Assembly (NCBI GenBank): GCA_947493285.1 | Contig: CANLQH010000001.1 | Location: 930,001 to 994,000, forward strand | DNA: 64,000 nucleotides | From: an uncultured Tenacibaculum sp. | GTDB taxonomy: Bacteria > Bacteroidota > Bacteroidia > Flavobacteriales > Flavobacteriaceae | Direction of reading: 5' to 3' | Shown here: positions 24,499-35,693 of the stretch, in pieces | Numbering within the stretch: position 1 is the stretch's first letter | Layout of the letters: the number at the start of each line of letters is the position of its first letter | Translations under genes and position numbers: made by a program | The notes under the pieces: generated by a model | Told to the model about the DNA's origin: nothing | The model's database searches: none | Seen by the model: only the letters and a program-made list of their open reading frames with translations

Positions 24499-24506
24499 CA
24501 AATGTA
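24499..24506 (-). promoter_or_regulatory. -7 promoter element of the peroxiredoxin operon (TACATTTG)
   Basis: An exact TAnnTTTG match on the minus strand, 36 bases upstream of the chosen peroxiredoxin ATG. It lies inside the longer reading frame, supporting the shorter start. Confidence 0.5.
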
Positions 24507-24709
24507 TCTTGTTTATTACTTCTAGAAATACAAAAACAAAAATATTTTCTTATCCTATAATAGAAAATATCAATACTCTCAATCATTAACTATAACTACA
24601 GCAAATACATAAAGACAATCCATTCATAATCAAACAAATAAACATCAACACGAAATTACATATAATAAAAAACTATATCTAAATAAAAAATATAGATAAA
24701 AATTATTAA

Positions 24710-26956
<2,247 letters not shown>

Positions 26957-26974
26957 AGTTTTATTTATTCTACA

Positions 26975-27010
26975 TAAAAAAGGTGATCATTTCTGATCAC
27001 CTTTTCTTTT
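26975..27010. terminator. Bidirectional terminator between katG and the NtrC-like gene
   Basis: A 12-bp perfect stem AAAAGGTGATCA (26978-26989) and its complement (26994-27005) with loop TTTC, followed by CTTTTTAT, lies between convergent genes. Confidence 0.85.
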
Positions 27011-27025
27011 TATCAAGTCTTATAT

Positions 27026-28189
27026 TTACTTACTTGCAAATAACTTTACATCATTTTCTGAAACTTCTTTTTCTCCTAAAATAATTAATCGTTCCACAAC
27101 ATTACGTAATTCACGAATATTCCCTGTCCAATCATACTCTTGTAGTAATTTAATTGCCTTATCCGAAAATTCTTTTTTAGGCATTCCTTGTTCTTTAGAA
27201 ATTTTATCAGCAAAGAAATCTACTAATAACGGAATATCTTCTCGTCTATCATTCAATGCAGGAACTTTAATTAAAATTACCGCTAAACGATGGTATAAAT
27301 CTTCACGAAAACGACCTTCATCTATTTCCTTTTTTAAATCTTTATTCGTAGCCGCAACTACACGAACATTTACTTTAATATCTTTATCAGATCCTACTCG
27401 TTGAATACGATTTTCTTGTAATGCACGTAACACTTTTGCCTGAGCAGACAAACTCATATCTCCTATTTCATCCAAGAAAATAGTTCCACCATTCGCCGCT
27501 TCAAACTTACCCGCACGATCTTTATTTGCTCCAGTAAACGAACCTTTTACGTGACCAAATAATTCACTTTCTATCAACTCAGAAGGAATCGCTGCACAGT
27601 TTACTTCAATCATAGAAGCTTTCGCTCTTTCAGATTTTTCATGCAACCAATGGGCTACTAGTTCTTTTCCTGTTCCGTTAGGTCCTGTAATTAAAACACG
27701 AGCGTCTGTTGCAGCAACTTTTTCAATGATTTCTTTAATGTGGGTAATCGCATCACTCTCACCAATCATCTCATAGTTCTTACTTACCTTCTTTTTTAAA
27801 CGCTTGTTTTCTACAACTAGTTCTTTACGATCTAAGGCATTACGAACAGTGTTTAATAAACGATTCAAATCTGGCGGTTTTGAAATATAATCAAACGCAC
27901 CTAAACGCATAGTATTTACAGCGGTATCTAAATCTCCGTGACCAGAAATCATCACCATTGGAGTTTCAGGTTTTATTTTCTTCGCTTTTTCTAATACCTC
28001 AACACCATCCATTTTTGGCATTTTAATATCACAAAGCACTAAATCGTAATCTTTATCTTTTATCATTTCAATTCCTGCCAATCCATCTTCAGCCTCTTCA
28101 ACTTCATAAGAACTGTTTTCTTCTGAAATAATCTTTTTTAAAACTCTACGGATTGCCGCTTCGTCTTCTATAATTAATATTTTTGACAT
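27026..28189 (-). CDS. NtrC-like sigma-54-dependent response regulator without a Fis-type HTH
   Basis: The 387-residue protein has a receiver domain (ILIIEDEAAIRRVLKKII; phospho-acceptor Asp in LVLCDIKMPKMDG) and an AAA+ sigma-54 activator domain: Walker A LITGPNGTGKELVA, the sigma-54 contact loop KGSFTGANKDRAGKFE (GSFTGA instead of GAFTGA), Walker B GTIFLDEIGDMS and the Arg-containing VERLIIL end. It stops at NDVKLFASK right after the AAA+ lid, with no DNA-binding helix-turn-helix, so it would have to act without specific DNA contact or through a partner. MscS is 52 bases upstream on the same strand. Confidence 0.88.
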   Translation of the reverse strand: MSKILIIEDEAAIRRVLKKIISEENSSYEVEEAEDGLAGIEMIKDKDYDLVLCDIKMPKMDGVEVLEKAKKIKPETPMVMISGHGDLDTAVNTMRLGAFDYISKPPDLNRLLNTVRNALDRKELVVENKRLKKKVSKNYEMIGESDAITHIKEIIEKVAATDARVLITGPNGTGKELVAHWLHEKSERAKASMIEVNCAAIPSELIESELFGHVKGSFTGANKDRAGKFEAANGGTIFLDEIGDMSLSAQAKVLRALQENRIQRVGSDKDIKVNVRVVAATNKDLKKEIDEGRFREDLYHRLAVILIKVPALNDRREDIPLLVDFFADKISKEQGMPKKEFSDKAIKLLQEYDWTGNIRELRNVVERLIILGEKEVSENDVKLFASK

Positions 28190-28240
28190 TCTTTTCTAAA
28201 TTTATTTTCTAAAGATAAACAATAACCGTTCCATCAAAAC

Positions 28241-29065
28241 TTATTCTTTAATAATACGCATATCTCTTTGAGGAAATGGAATTGTTATATCATACTCTCT
28301 AAACAGTTCGTCTATTTTAAATCTAATTTCACTTTGTGGTATTAATGCTTGAAAACTGTCATTTAAAGTAAAAATTAACTTGAATTCTAAAGCACTATCT
28401 CCAAAGTTTTCAAAAATTACCAAAGGTGCAGGATGTTGAAAAACTTTTGGATGTTCATTCGCTGCTTTTAACAACAAACTCTTTACCAATTGCACATCGC
28501 TACCATAAGCAACACCAACACTCACACTTTCGCGAGTTGTAGTTCCATTCTGCGTCCAATTATATAAACTGTTAGATAAATATTTATGATTTGGTATTAC
28601 CAGTACTTTATTATCTATCGTTACAGCACGAGTAGTTCGTAACTTTATTTCTTCTACCCTACCTACTTTTCCATCTAACTCTATAATATCACCAACATGA
28701 ACACTCTGATCAACAATAATAAAAATACCCGATATTATATCTTGAAAAAAGGTTTGCAAAGCCAAACCAACACCAATTAACAAAGCTGCGGATGCTGCAA
28801 ATATTGCAGTTACATTAACTCCTGAAGAATTTAATGTTGTTAAAAATATGATTATATAGATTAACCATCTAGAAAAAGAAAACACCGTATCAAACTTGTT
28901 TTTATCTTCTTTCTCTAATCGTTTTACCACTAATCTTTTAAAAAGATTCAATAAAACGGAAGCAAGAATCAATACAATGATTAAAACCAAAACAGCTTTA
29001 ACACTTATACCAATATCTTTATTAAAATGAAATGTATAATTAAGTATTTTATTGAGTTTTTCCAC
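28241..29065 (-). CDS. Small-conductance mechanosensitive channel (MscS family)
   Basis: The 274-residue channel has three TM helices: about residues 21-43, 64-84 and the pore helix VTAIFAASAALLIGVGLALQ TFFQDIISGI. The MscS beta domain follows (IVDQSVHVGDIIELDGKVGR, VEEIKLRTTRAVTIDNKVLV IPNHKYLSN), then the cytoplasmic vestibule. It opens under membrane tension to release solutes during osmotic downshock. The size is that of the minimal MscS. It stands alone behind a terminator at 29101-29137. Confidence 0.92.
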   Translation of the reverse strand: MEKLNKILNYTFHFNKDIGISVKAVLVLIIVLILASVLLNLFKRLVVKRLEKEDKNKFDTVFSFSRWLIYIIIFLTTLNSSGVNVTAIFAASAALLIGVGLALQTFFQDIISGIFIIVDQSVHVGDIIELDGKVGRVEEIKLRTTRAVTIDNKVLVIPNHKYLSNSLYNWTQNGTTTRESVSVGVAYGSDVQLVKSLLLKAANEHPKVFQHPAPLVIFENFGDSALEFKLIFTLNDSFQALIPQSEIRFKIDELFREYDITIPFPQRDMRIIKE

Positions 29066-29100
29066 AAAAATATATTTATGGTAAATATATAGTTTTACTA

Positions 29101-29140
29101 AAAAAAAGCAGCTATCTTTTTATGATAACTGCTTTTTAAA
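29101..29140 (-). terminator. Terminator of the ABC-2 exporter operon
   Basis: The stem AAAAGCAG-C-TATC and GATA-A-CTGCTTTT (29104-29116 with 29124-29136), with one mismatch and a T-rich continuation, lies 14 bases past the permease stop. Confidence 0.7.
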
Positions 29141-29150
29141 ATTTTAATTT

Positions 29151-30473
29151 TTATCCGTTATAACGAATCCATTTCCATAAATCTTTATAAGTTGGTTTTT
29201 TACCATACATTAAAATACCTACTCTATAAATCTTCGCAGCCAACCAAACAATCACAACAAATGTAGCAACTAACAATAGCATAGAAATTGCAATTTCCCA
29301 CCAAGCTACTCCGAAAGGAATACGCATTAGCATTACTATAGGCGACGTAAATGGTATGTATGAAAATATTACAGACACTGGTCCGTGAGGGTCATTAATT
29401 ACGGTTGCGAAACCAACATATACTGCTAATATTAATGGCAACATAATTGGCATCATAAATTGCTGCGTATCTGTTTCATTATCAACAGCAGCTCCTACAG
29501 CGGCAAACAACGAACTATACAACATATAACCTCCTAAGAAATAAAATATAAATAACAAGAACATTTTTAATAATGGCAACCTAAAGATTTCTTGCAAAAT
29601 CATTTCACCTTTACTTCCTGCTGCTTGTTGCATTGCTTCCATTTGTTCTGGAGAAACTTTTGCTGATTGCATTTCCATCATATCAATTCCAAATACCGAT
29701 GAAGCTATTAAGCTAAATACGAAGAATAAAATTCCCCAAATAAAGAATTGTAATAATCCCGCAGATGCATTACCAATAATTTTACCTAACATTAACTGGA
29801 AAGGTTTTACCGATGATACAATTACCTCGATAATTCTGCTGGTTTTTTCTTCAATAACACTACGCATTACTGAGGTACCGTAAATCATTACAAACATCAT
29901 TAATAAATAACCTGCTATGGCTCCTACTCCAATTTTTAAACCGTTGATTAATTTTGATGTTTTTTCTCCAGAGAAATTATACATTTTAATATCTGATGAT
30001 ATTTTTGATGCTTTGATATGTGCTAAATCAATTCCGAATTTTGTTAGCTTTTCATTTCGTAATTTTTTCTCAATCTTATTTTCTAAACTTCCCATAACTG
30101 ATAAGCTTGGAGAATCTTTTGAGAAAAATTCAATTGAGTTTGCTAATACCTCTAAACTATCTTTTTTAGGAATAAATAAAGCTCCGTAATAATCTCCTTC
30201 TTCTACTTTCTTTTTAGAGTCTTCAATACCTAAAGCCGTAAAATCTTCATACTTTACTGTTTTTGAATCTTTAAAAACATCTTTAGAAAACATTCCTGAT
30301 TCATCAACATATACTATTTTTTTAACTTTTTCATCGTTCTTCTTCATCAAGAAAAAAACCAATGCCCCCATACCAATCATTAACAGTGGGCTTAAAAAAG
30401 TCATTACTATAAAAGATTTATTTCTAACCTTAGCAATAAACTCGCGCTCTATAATTAATTTTAATCTGCTCAT
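29151..30473 (-). CDS. ABC-2 type transporter permease (NatB-like)
   Basis: The 440-residue membrane protein begins MSRLKLIIEREFIAKVRNKS then FIVMTFLSPLLMIGMGALVF (TM1), followed by a large extracytoplasmic domain (about 45-175) and a six-helix ABC-2 core with YGTSVMRSVIEEKTSRIIEV, a segment typical of NatB/YhaP-type sodium or drug exporters. The stop overlaps the region right after the ATPase gene (3-base gap), so the two form the exporter. The substrate is unknown. Confidence 0.88.
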   Translation of the reverse strand: MSRLKLIIEREFIAKVRNKSFIVMTFLSPLLMIGMGALVFFLMKKNDEKVKKIVYVDESGMFSKDVFKDSKTVKYEDFTALGIEDSKKKVEEGDYYGALFIPKKDSLEVLANSIEFFSKDSPSLSVMGSLENKIEKKLRNEKLTKFGIDLAHIKASKISSDIKMYNFSGEKTSKLINGLKIGVGAIAGYLLMMFVMIYGTSVMRSVIEEKTSRIIEVIVSSVKPFQLMLGKIIGNASAGLLQFFIWGILFFVFSLIASSVFGIDMMEMQSAKVSPEQMEAMQQAAGSKGEMILQEIFRLPLLKMFLLFIFYFLGGYMLYSSLFAAVGAAVDNETDTQQFMMPIMLPLILAVYVGFATVINDPHGPVSVIFSYIPFTSPIVMLMRIPFGVAWWEIAISMLLLVATFVVIVWLAAKIYRVGILMYGKKPTYKDLWKWIRYNG

Positions 30474-30476
30474 CGC

Positions 30477-31406
30477 TTAACTGTTTTTATTTACTGCCTG
30501 GATAAAAATATCGTTAGCACTTGGTATTAATTCTACAAAATGTTGTACTTGTCCTTGACTGGTTAAAAATGATAGTAAATCATTTGCTGTATTTCCTTCA
30601 GTTAATTTTACGTTTAACTTTAATCCGTCATTTAATAATCTAAAATCTGCCGGTAATACTTTAAAGTTTTCTTTTAATTTAGCTTCAACTTCTTTTCCCT
30701 TTGATGTATTCAATCCAACTTGAAAAGTATTCGTTCTAAATTCTTTTTTAATGTCATCTAATTTACCATCTAGTATTTTATTAGATTTATCAATTAAAGC
30801 TATATAGTCACACATTTCTTCTACAGACTCCATACGGTGTGTAGAGAATATAATTGTAGCTCCTTCATCTCTTAACTGTAGAATCTCTTTTGCTATTAAT
30901 TGTGCGTTTATTGGATCGAACCCTGAAAAAGGTTCATCAAAAATTAATAATTTAGGTTGATGTAACACAGTAACAATAAATTGTACTTTTTGTGCCATTC
31001 CTTTAGAAAGCTCTTCAATTTTCTTTCCCCACCAAGCTCCTATATCAAATTTATCAAACCAATACTTTAATCTCTTTTTGGCTTCAGATTTACTTAACCC
31101 TTTTAATTGCGCCAAGTATAAAGCCTGTTCACCAACTTTCATCGATTTATACAATCCACGCTCTTCAGGTAGATACCCAATATGCTCTATATGGTGTGGC
31201 GCTAGTTTTTCTCCATCCAAAATTATCTCGCCTGCATCAGGCATTGTAATTTGATTGATTATTCTAATAAGTGAAGTTTTTCCTGCACCGTTAGGGCCTA
31301 ACAAACCAAAAACACTTCCTTTTGGTATATGCATCGAAACATTATTTAATGCAGTATAATCGCCGTAACGCTTAACTACATTATTAATTTCTAATAAATT
31401 ATTCAT
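30477..31406 (-). CDS. ABC transporter ATP-binding protein (NatA-like)
   Basis: The 309-residue ATPase has Walker A FGLLGPNGAGKTSLIRIINQ, signature IEELSKGMAQKVQFIVTVLH (LSKGM variant of LSGGQ), Walker B LLIFDEPFSGFDP and the His switch IIFSTHRMESVEEMCDYIAL. The DUF4162-type C-terminal extension of drug/Na+ exporter ATPases is present. It pairs with the permease 3 bases downstream and is divergent from the marR-fad operon, sharing its control region with two TATGCAYGCATA palindromes. Confidence 0.9.
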   Translation of the reverse strand: MNNLLEINNVVKRYGDYTALNNVSMHIPKGSVFGLLGPNGAGKTSLIRIINQITMPDAGEIILDGEKLAPHHIEHIGYLPEERGLYKSMKVGEQALYLAQLKGLSKSEAKKRLKYWFDKFDIGAWWGKKIEELSKGMAQKVQFIVTVLHQPKLLIFDEPFSGFDPINAQLIAKEILQLRDEGATIIFSTHRMESVEEMCDYIALIDKSNKILDGKLDDIKKEFRTNTFQVGLNTSKGKEVEAKLKENFKVLPADFRLLNDGLKLNVKLTEGNTANDLLSFLTSQGQVQHFVELIPSANDIFIQAVNKNS

Positions 31407-31528
31407 AGATTTTATAGTTGATTAATTGCCGTTTATCAAAAATCAGCAATGACAAACTTACATATTTTTATATTTATTAGTACACACTTCATTCTAAACG
31501 TTACAGTTTAATTTTAAGTTAAATTTAC

Positions 31529-31588
31529 TATGCACGCATAACTTTTTTACAAAATACTATGCATGCATAATAAATTTTTATATCTTTG
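31529..31588 (+). promoter_or_regulatory. marR promoter with two palindromic operator candidates
   Basis: TATGCACGCATA (31529-31540) and the perfect palindrome TATGCATGCATA (31558-31569) are 29 bases apart, centre to centre. The second overlaps the expected -33 region of the -7 box TATCTTTG (31581-31588), which lies 8 bases before the marR ATG. This is where a MarR repressor would block its own operon. The first copy could also control the divergent ABC exporter. Confidence 0.6.
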
Positions 31589-31595
31589 GCATCAG

Positions 31596-32057
31596 ATGGA
31601 TAAAAACAAATCAATAGATCATCAATTAAGAGCCACTTGGCAGGCTGTTGCTAAAATGTACAACGAACAAGCTGCAAAGCATGATAGTACTATGGCAACC
31701 GCATTTGTATTATTGAATATCGATTTTGAAAATGGAACTCCTTCAACCGCTTTAGGTCCTTTAATGGGAATGGAACCAACAAGTCTTTCTCGTTTATTAA
31801 AAACAATGGAAGATAAAGGTGTAATATGTAGAGAGAAAAACCCTAATGATGGTAGAAGTGTTATTATAAAATTAACTGATTACGGTAAAGAGATGCGTGA
31901 AGTATCGAAAGGTCATGTATATCAGTTTAATGATAAAGTAAGAAATTATATTACTGAAGAAGAATTAGAAACCTTCTTTAAAGTAACCACAACAATAAAC
32001 AAACTTATTGCAGATAAGTTGGTATACGATGATGATATCAACAAAGAAGCTGTATAA
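31596..32057 (+). CDS. MarR-family transcriptional regulator of the beta-oxidation operon
   Basis: The 153-residue winged-helix regulator starts MDKNKSIDHQLRATWQAVAK. The DNA-binding part is FENGTPSTALGPLMGMEPTS then LSRLLKTMEDKGVICREKNP with wing NDGRSVIIKLTDYG. An upstream in-frame ATG at 31563 would fall within the palindrome and -7 box, so ATG 31596 is preferred, giving a very short leader. It is the first gene of the operon with fadB-like, fadA-like and acyl-CoA dehydrogenase genes (17 bases to the next), so it probably senses acyl-CoA and controls fatty-acid degradation. That role is inferred. Confidence 0.88.
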   Translation: MDKNKSIDHQLRATWQAVAKMYNEQAAKHDSTMATAFVLLNIDFENGTPSTALGPLMGMEPTSLSRLLKTMEDKGVICREKNPNDGRSVIIKLTDYGKEMREVSKGHVYQFNDKVRNYITEEELETFFKVTTTINKLIADKLVYDDDINKEAV

Positions 32058-32074
32058 AACAAATCAACAAACAA

Positions 32075-34483
32075 ATGACAAGAAGAATTAAAAAAGTAGC
32101 AATTATTGGTTCTGGTATTATGGGATCTGGTATTGCATGTCATTTTGCTAACATCGGCGTTGAAGTTTTACTTTTGGACATCGTTCCAAGAGAATTAAAC
32201 GACAAAGAAAAAGCAAAAGGATTAACGTTAGAAGACAAAGCTGTTCGTAATCGTTTGGTTAATGATGCACTTACTGCTTCTTTAAAATCGAAACCATCAC
32301 CTATCTACAAGAAAGAGTTTGCTAATAGAATTACTACTGGTAACTTAGAAGATGATATTGCTAAAGTAGCCGATGTAGATTGGATTATGGAAGTTGTTGT
32401 AGAACGATTAGATATTAAAAAAATCGTTTTCGAAAAATTAGAAAAATACCGTACTCCTGGTACTATTATTTCTTCTAATACTTCTGGTATTCCTATCAAA
32501 TTTATGAACGAAGGAAGAAGTGAAGATTTCCAAAAGCACTTTGCGGTAACTCACTTTTTTAACCCACCTCGTTATTTAAAATTATTTGAAGTTGTTCCAG
32601 GTCCAAACTGTAAACCAGAAGTTACTGACTTCTTAATGGACTACGGTTCTAAGTTCTTAGGAAAAACTTCTGTATTAGCTAAAGATACTCCTGCTTTTAT
32701 TGGGAATAGAATTGGAATCTTCGGAATTCAATCTTTATTCCACCAAGTAAAAGAATTAGGATTAACTATTGAAGAAGTTGATAAATTAACTGGTCCAGTA
32801 ATTGGTCGCCCAAAATCAGCTACATTCAGAACTGTAGATGTTGTAGGATTAGATACTTTAGTACACGTTGCTAACGGTATTTACGAAAACTGTCCTAACG
32901 ACGAAGCACACGATTTATTCAAATTACCAGATTTCATCAACACTATGATGGAAAACAAATGGTTAGGTAGTAAAACAAAACAAGGATTCTACAAGAAATC
33001 AGTAAACGCTGAAGGAAAGAAAGAAATCTTATCATTAGATTTAGATACGATGGAATATCGTACTAAGAAACGTGCTAAGTTTGCTACTTTAGAATTAACA
33101 AAAACTATTGACAAACCAATTGATCGTTTTAAAGTATTAGTTGGTGGTAAAGATAAAGCGGGAGAATTCTACCGTAAAAACTTCGCAGCAATGTTTGCGT
33201 ATGTTCAAAATAGAATTCCAGAAATTTCTGACGATTTATATAAAATTGACGATGCCATGAAAGCTGGTTTCGGATGGGAAAATGGACCTTTCGAAATTTG
33301 GGATGCTGTAGGTGTAGAAAAAGGTATCGAATTAATGAAAGCTGAAGGAAAAGAACCAGCTGCTTGGGTTACTGAAATGCTAGCAAAAGGATCTACATCT
33401 TTTTACTCAGTTAAAGAAGGAGCTACTTATTACTATGATGTAACTGCTAAAGCTCAAACTAAAAAACCAGGTCAAGATTCATTTATCATCTTAGACAATA
33501 TCCGTAAGTCAAACGAAGTATTCAAGAACTCAGGAGTTGTTATTGAAGATTTAGGTGACGGTATCTTAAACTGTGAGTTCCAATCTAAAATGAACACTAT
33601 TGGTGGAGATGTTTTAGCGGGATTAAATAAAGCAGTTGATTTAGCTGAAAAAAATTTCCAAGGATTAGTAATTGGTAACCAAGGAGCAAACTTCTCGGTT
33701 GGTGCTAATATCGGAATGATTTTTATGATGGCTGTTGAGCAAGAGTATGACGAATTAAATATGGCTATCAAGTATTTCCAAGATACCATGATGCGTATGC
33801 GTTATTCAGCAATTCCTACAGTTGCTGCTCCTCATGGAATGGCTTTAGGTGGTGGATGTGAATTATCATTACACTCAGATAAAGTTGTTGCTGCTGCTGA
33901 AACCTATATGGGATTAGTAGAATTTGGAGTTGGAGTTATCCCTGGTGGAGGTGGTTCTAAAGAAATGGCATTACGTGCTTCTGATACTTTCCGAAAAGGA
34001 GATGTTCAATTAAACGTACTGCAAGAATACTTCTTAACTATTGGTATGGCTAAAGTTGGTACTTCTGCTTACGAAGCTTTCGACTTAGGTTTATTAGAAA
34101 AAGGTAAAGATGTAGTTGTTGTAAATAGAGAGCGTCAAATTGCTGAAGCTAAGAAACATGCATTGTTAATGGCAGAAGCTGGTTACACACAACCTGCTAC
34201 TCGTAAAGACGATGTATTAGTTCTTGGTAAACAAGCGTTAGGTGCATTTATGGTAGCAACCGATTCTATGCATGCAAGTAGATTTATTTCTGAGCACGAT
34301 CAGAAAATTGCGAACAAATTAGCCTATGTAATGGCTGGTGGAGATTTATCAGAACCAACAAAAGTTTCTGAACAGTATTTATTAAACCTTGAGCGTGAAG
34401 CATTCTTAAGCTTAGCTACAGAACGTAAAACGTTAGAGCGTATTCAGCACATGTTAAAAACTGGTAAACCATTAAGAAACTAA
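32075..34483 (+). CDS. Bifunctional 3-hydroxyacyl-CoA dehydrogenase/enoyl-CoA hydratase
   Basis: The 802-residue protein catalyses two steps of beta-oxidation. The order is dehydrogenase first: NAD-binding VAIIGSGIMGSGIACHFANI, catalytic region FAVTHFFNPPRYLKLFEVVP (His) and SNTSGIPI. The crotonase domain is C-terminal: AAPHGMALGGGCELSLHSDK, then LVEFGVGVIPGGGGSKEMAL. This is the reverse of E. coli FadB and is the form common in Bacteroidota and Bacillus FadN. It stands between the MarR gene and the thiolase (4-base gap). Confidence 0.93.
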   Translation: MTRRIKKVAIIGSGIMGSGIACHFANIGVEVLLLDIVPRELNDKEKAKGLTLEDKAVRNRLVNDALTASLKSKPSPIYKKEFANRITTGNLEDDIAKVADVDWIMEVVVERLDIKKIVFEKLEKYRTPGTIISSNTSGIPIKFMNEGRSEDFQKHFAVTHFFNPPRYLKLFEVVPGPNCKPEVTDFLMDYGSKFLGKTSVLAKDTPAFIGNRIGIFGIQSLFHQVKELGLTIEEVDKLTGPVIGRPKSATFRTVDVVGLDTLVHVANGIYENCPNDEAHDLFKLPDFINTMMENKWLGSKTKQGFYKKSVNAEGKKEILSLDLDTMEYRTKKRAKFATLELTKTIDKPIDRFKVLVGGKDKAGEFYRKNFAAMFAYVQNRIPEISDDLYKIDDAMKAGFGWENGPFEIWDAVGVEKGIELMKAEGKEPAAWVTEMLAKGSTSFYSVKEGATYYYDVTAKAQTKKPGQDSFIILDNIRKSNEVFKNSGVVIEDLGDGILNCEFQSKMNTIGGDVLAGLNKAVDLAEKNFQGLVIGNQGANFSVGANIGMIFMMAVEQEYDELNMAIKYFQDTMMRMRYSAIPTVAAPHGMALGGGCELSLHSDKVVAAAETYMGLVEFGVGVIPGGGGSKEMALRASDTFRKGDVQLNVLQEYFLTIGMAKVGTSAYEAFDLGLLEKGKDVVVVNRERQIAEAKKHALLMAEAGYTQPATRKDDVLVLGKQALGAFMVATDSMHASRFISEHDQKIANKLAYVMAGGDLSEPTKVSEQYLLNLEREAFLSLATERKTLERIQHMLKTGKPLRN

Positions 34484-34487
34484 GAAG

Positions 34488-35678
34488 ATGAAAACAGCAT
34501 ATATAGTAAAAGGATATAGAACTGCCGTAGCAAAGTCTAAAAGAGGTGCGTTCAGATTTAAAAGAGCTGATGAGTTAGCTGCTGAAACTATCGCATACAT
34601 GATGGAGCAGTTACCAGAGTTCGACAAAAGCCGTATTGACGATGTAATCGTTGGTAATGCAATGCCAGAAGGATCTCAAGGATTAAATATGGCACGTTTA
34701 ATCTCTTTAATGGGATTAAAAACAGAAGATGTACCTGGTGTAACTGTAAACCGTTTTTGTTCTTCAGGAATAGAAACTTTAAGTATGGCAGTTGCAAAAA
34801 TTCAATCAGGAATGGCTGAATGTATTATTGCAGGTGGAGCTGAGAGTATGAGTTCTGTACCAATGACAGGATTTAAACCAGAATTAAACTACGATACAGT
34901 TGCTGCTGGTCATGCAGATTATTACTGGGGGATGGGAAATACAGCCGAAGAGGTTGCTCAGAAATACAACATTTCTCGTGAAGATCAAGATGAGTTTGCT
35001 TTACAATCGCATTTAAAAGCTTTAAAAGCATTAGAAGAAAATCGTTTTCAAGATCAAATAGTACCTATTAAAGTTGAAGAAACTTATGTAGATACTAACG
35101 GAAAACGTGCAACAAGAGAATATACAGTTACTAAAGATGAAGGACCTCGTAAAGGATCTAACATTGCAGGATTACAACGTTTGAAACCAGTATTTGCTGC
35201 AGGTGGTAGTGTTACTGCGGGTAACTCATCTCAAACAAGTGATGGTGCTGCATTTTTAATGGTAATGAGCGAGGATATGGTTAAAGAATTAAACATTAAA
35301 CCAATTGCTCGTATGGTAAGTTATGCTGCTGCTGGTGTTCCTCCTAGAATTATGGGAATCGGACCTGTAGCTGCTATTCCAAAAGCATTAAAACAAGCAG
35401 GACTAAAACAAGAAGATATTAGCTTAATTGAATTGAACGAAGCATTTGCTTCTCAATCATTAGCAGTAATTAGAGAATTAGGATTAGATGCAGATATCAT
35501 TAACGTAAATGGTGGAGCAATTGCATTAGGACACCCATTAGGTTGTACTGGAGCTAAATTATCGGTTCAGTTATTCGACGAAATGCGTAAGCGTAATATG
35601 CAAGGAAAATACGGTATGGTAACCATGTGTGTAGGTACAGGTCAAGGTGCTGCAGGTATTTTCGAATTCTTAAACTAA
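34488..35678 (+). CDS. Acetyl-CoA C-acyltransferase (thiolase)
   Basis: The 396-residue enzyme performs the last step of beta-oxidation. The nucleophile Cys lies in [20 protein letters not shown], His in [20 protein letters not shown] and the second Cys in [40 protein letters not shown] is also conserved. It is translated from the same operon as the bifunctional enzyme upstream and the dehydrogenase 15 bases downstream. Confidence 0.94.
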   Translation: MKTAYIVKGYRTAVAKSKRGAFRFKRADELAAETIAYMMEQLPEFDKSRIDDVIVGNAMPEGSQGLNMARLISLMGLKTEDVPGVTVNRFCSSGIETLSMAVAKIQSGMAECIIAGGAESMSSVPMTGFKPELNYDTVAAGHADYYWGMGNTAEEVAQKYNISREDQDEFALQSHLKALKALEENRFQDQIVPIKVEETYVDTNGKRATREYTVTKDEGPRKGSNIAGLQRLKPVFAAGGSVTAGNSSQTSDGAAFLMVMSEDMVKELNIKPIARMVSYAAAGVPPRIMGIGPVAAIPKALKQAGLKQEDISLIELNEAFASQSLAVIRELGLDADIINVNGGAIALGHPLGCTGAKLSVQLFDEMRKRNMQGKYGMVTMCVGTGQGAAGIFEFLN

Positions 35679-35693
35679 CAAAAAAATAACAAA

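Noticed and set aside
24464..24586. An N-terminal extension of the peroxiredoxin
   Set aside because: The extra residues are not peroxiredoxin-like, and a -7 promoter box lies inside them.
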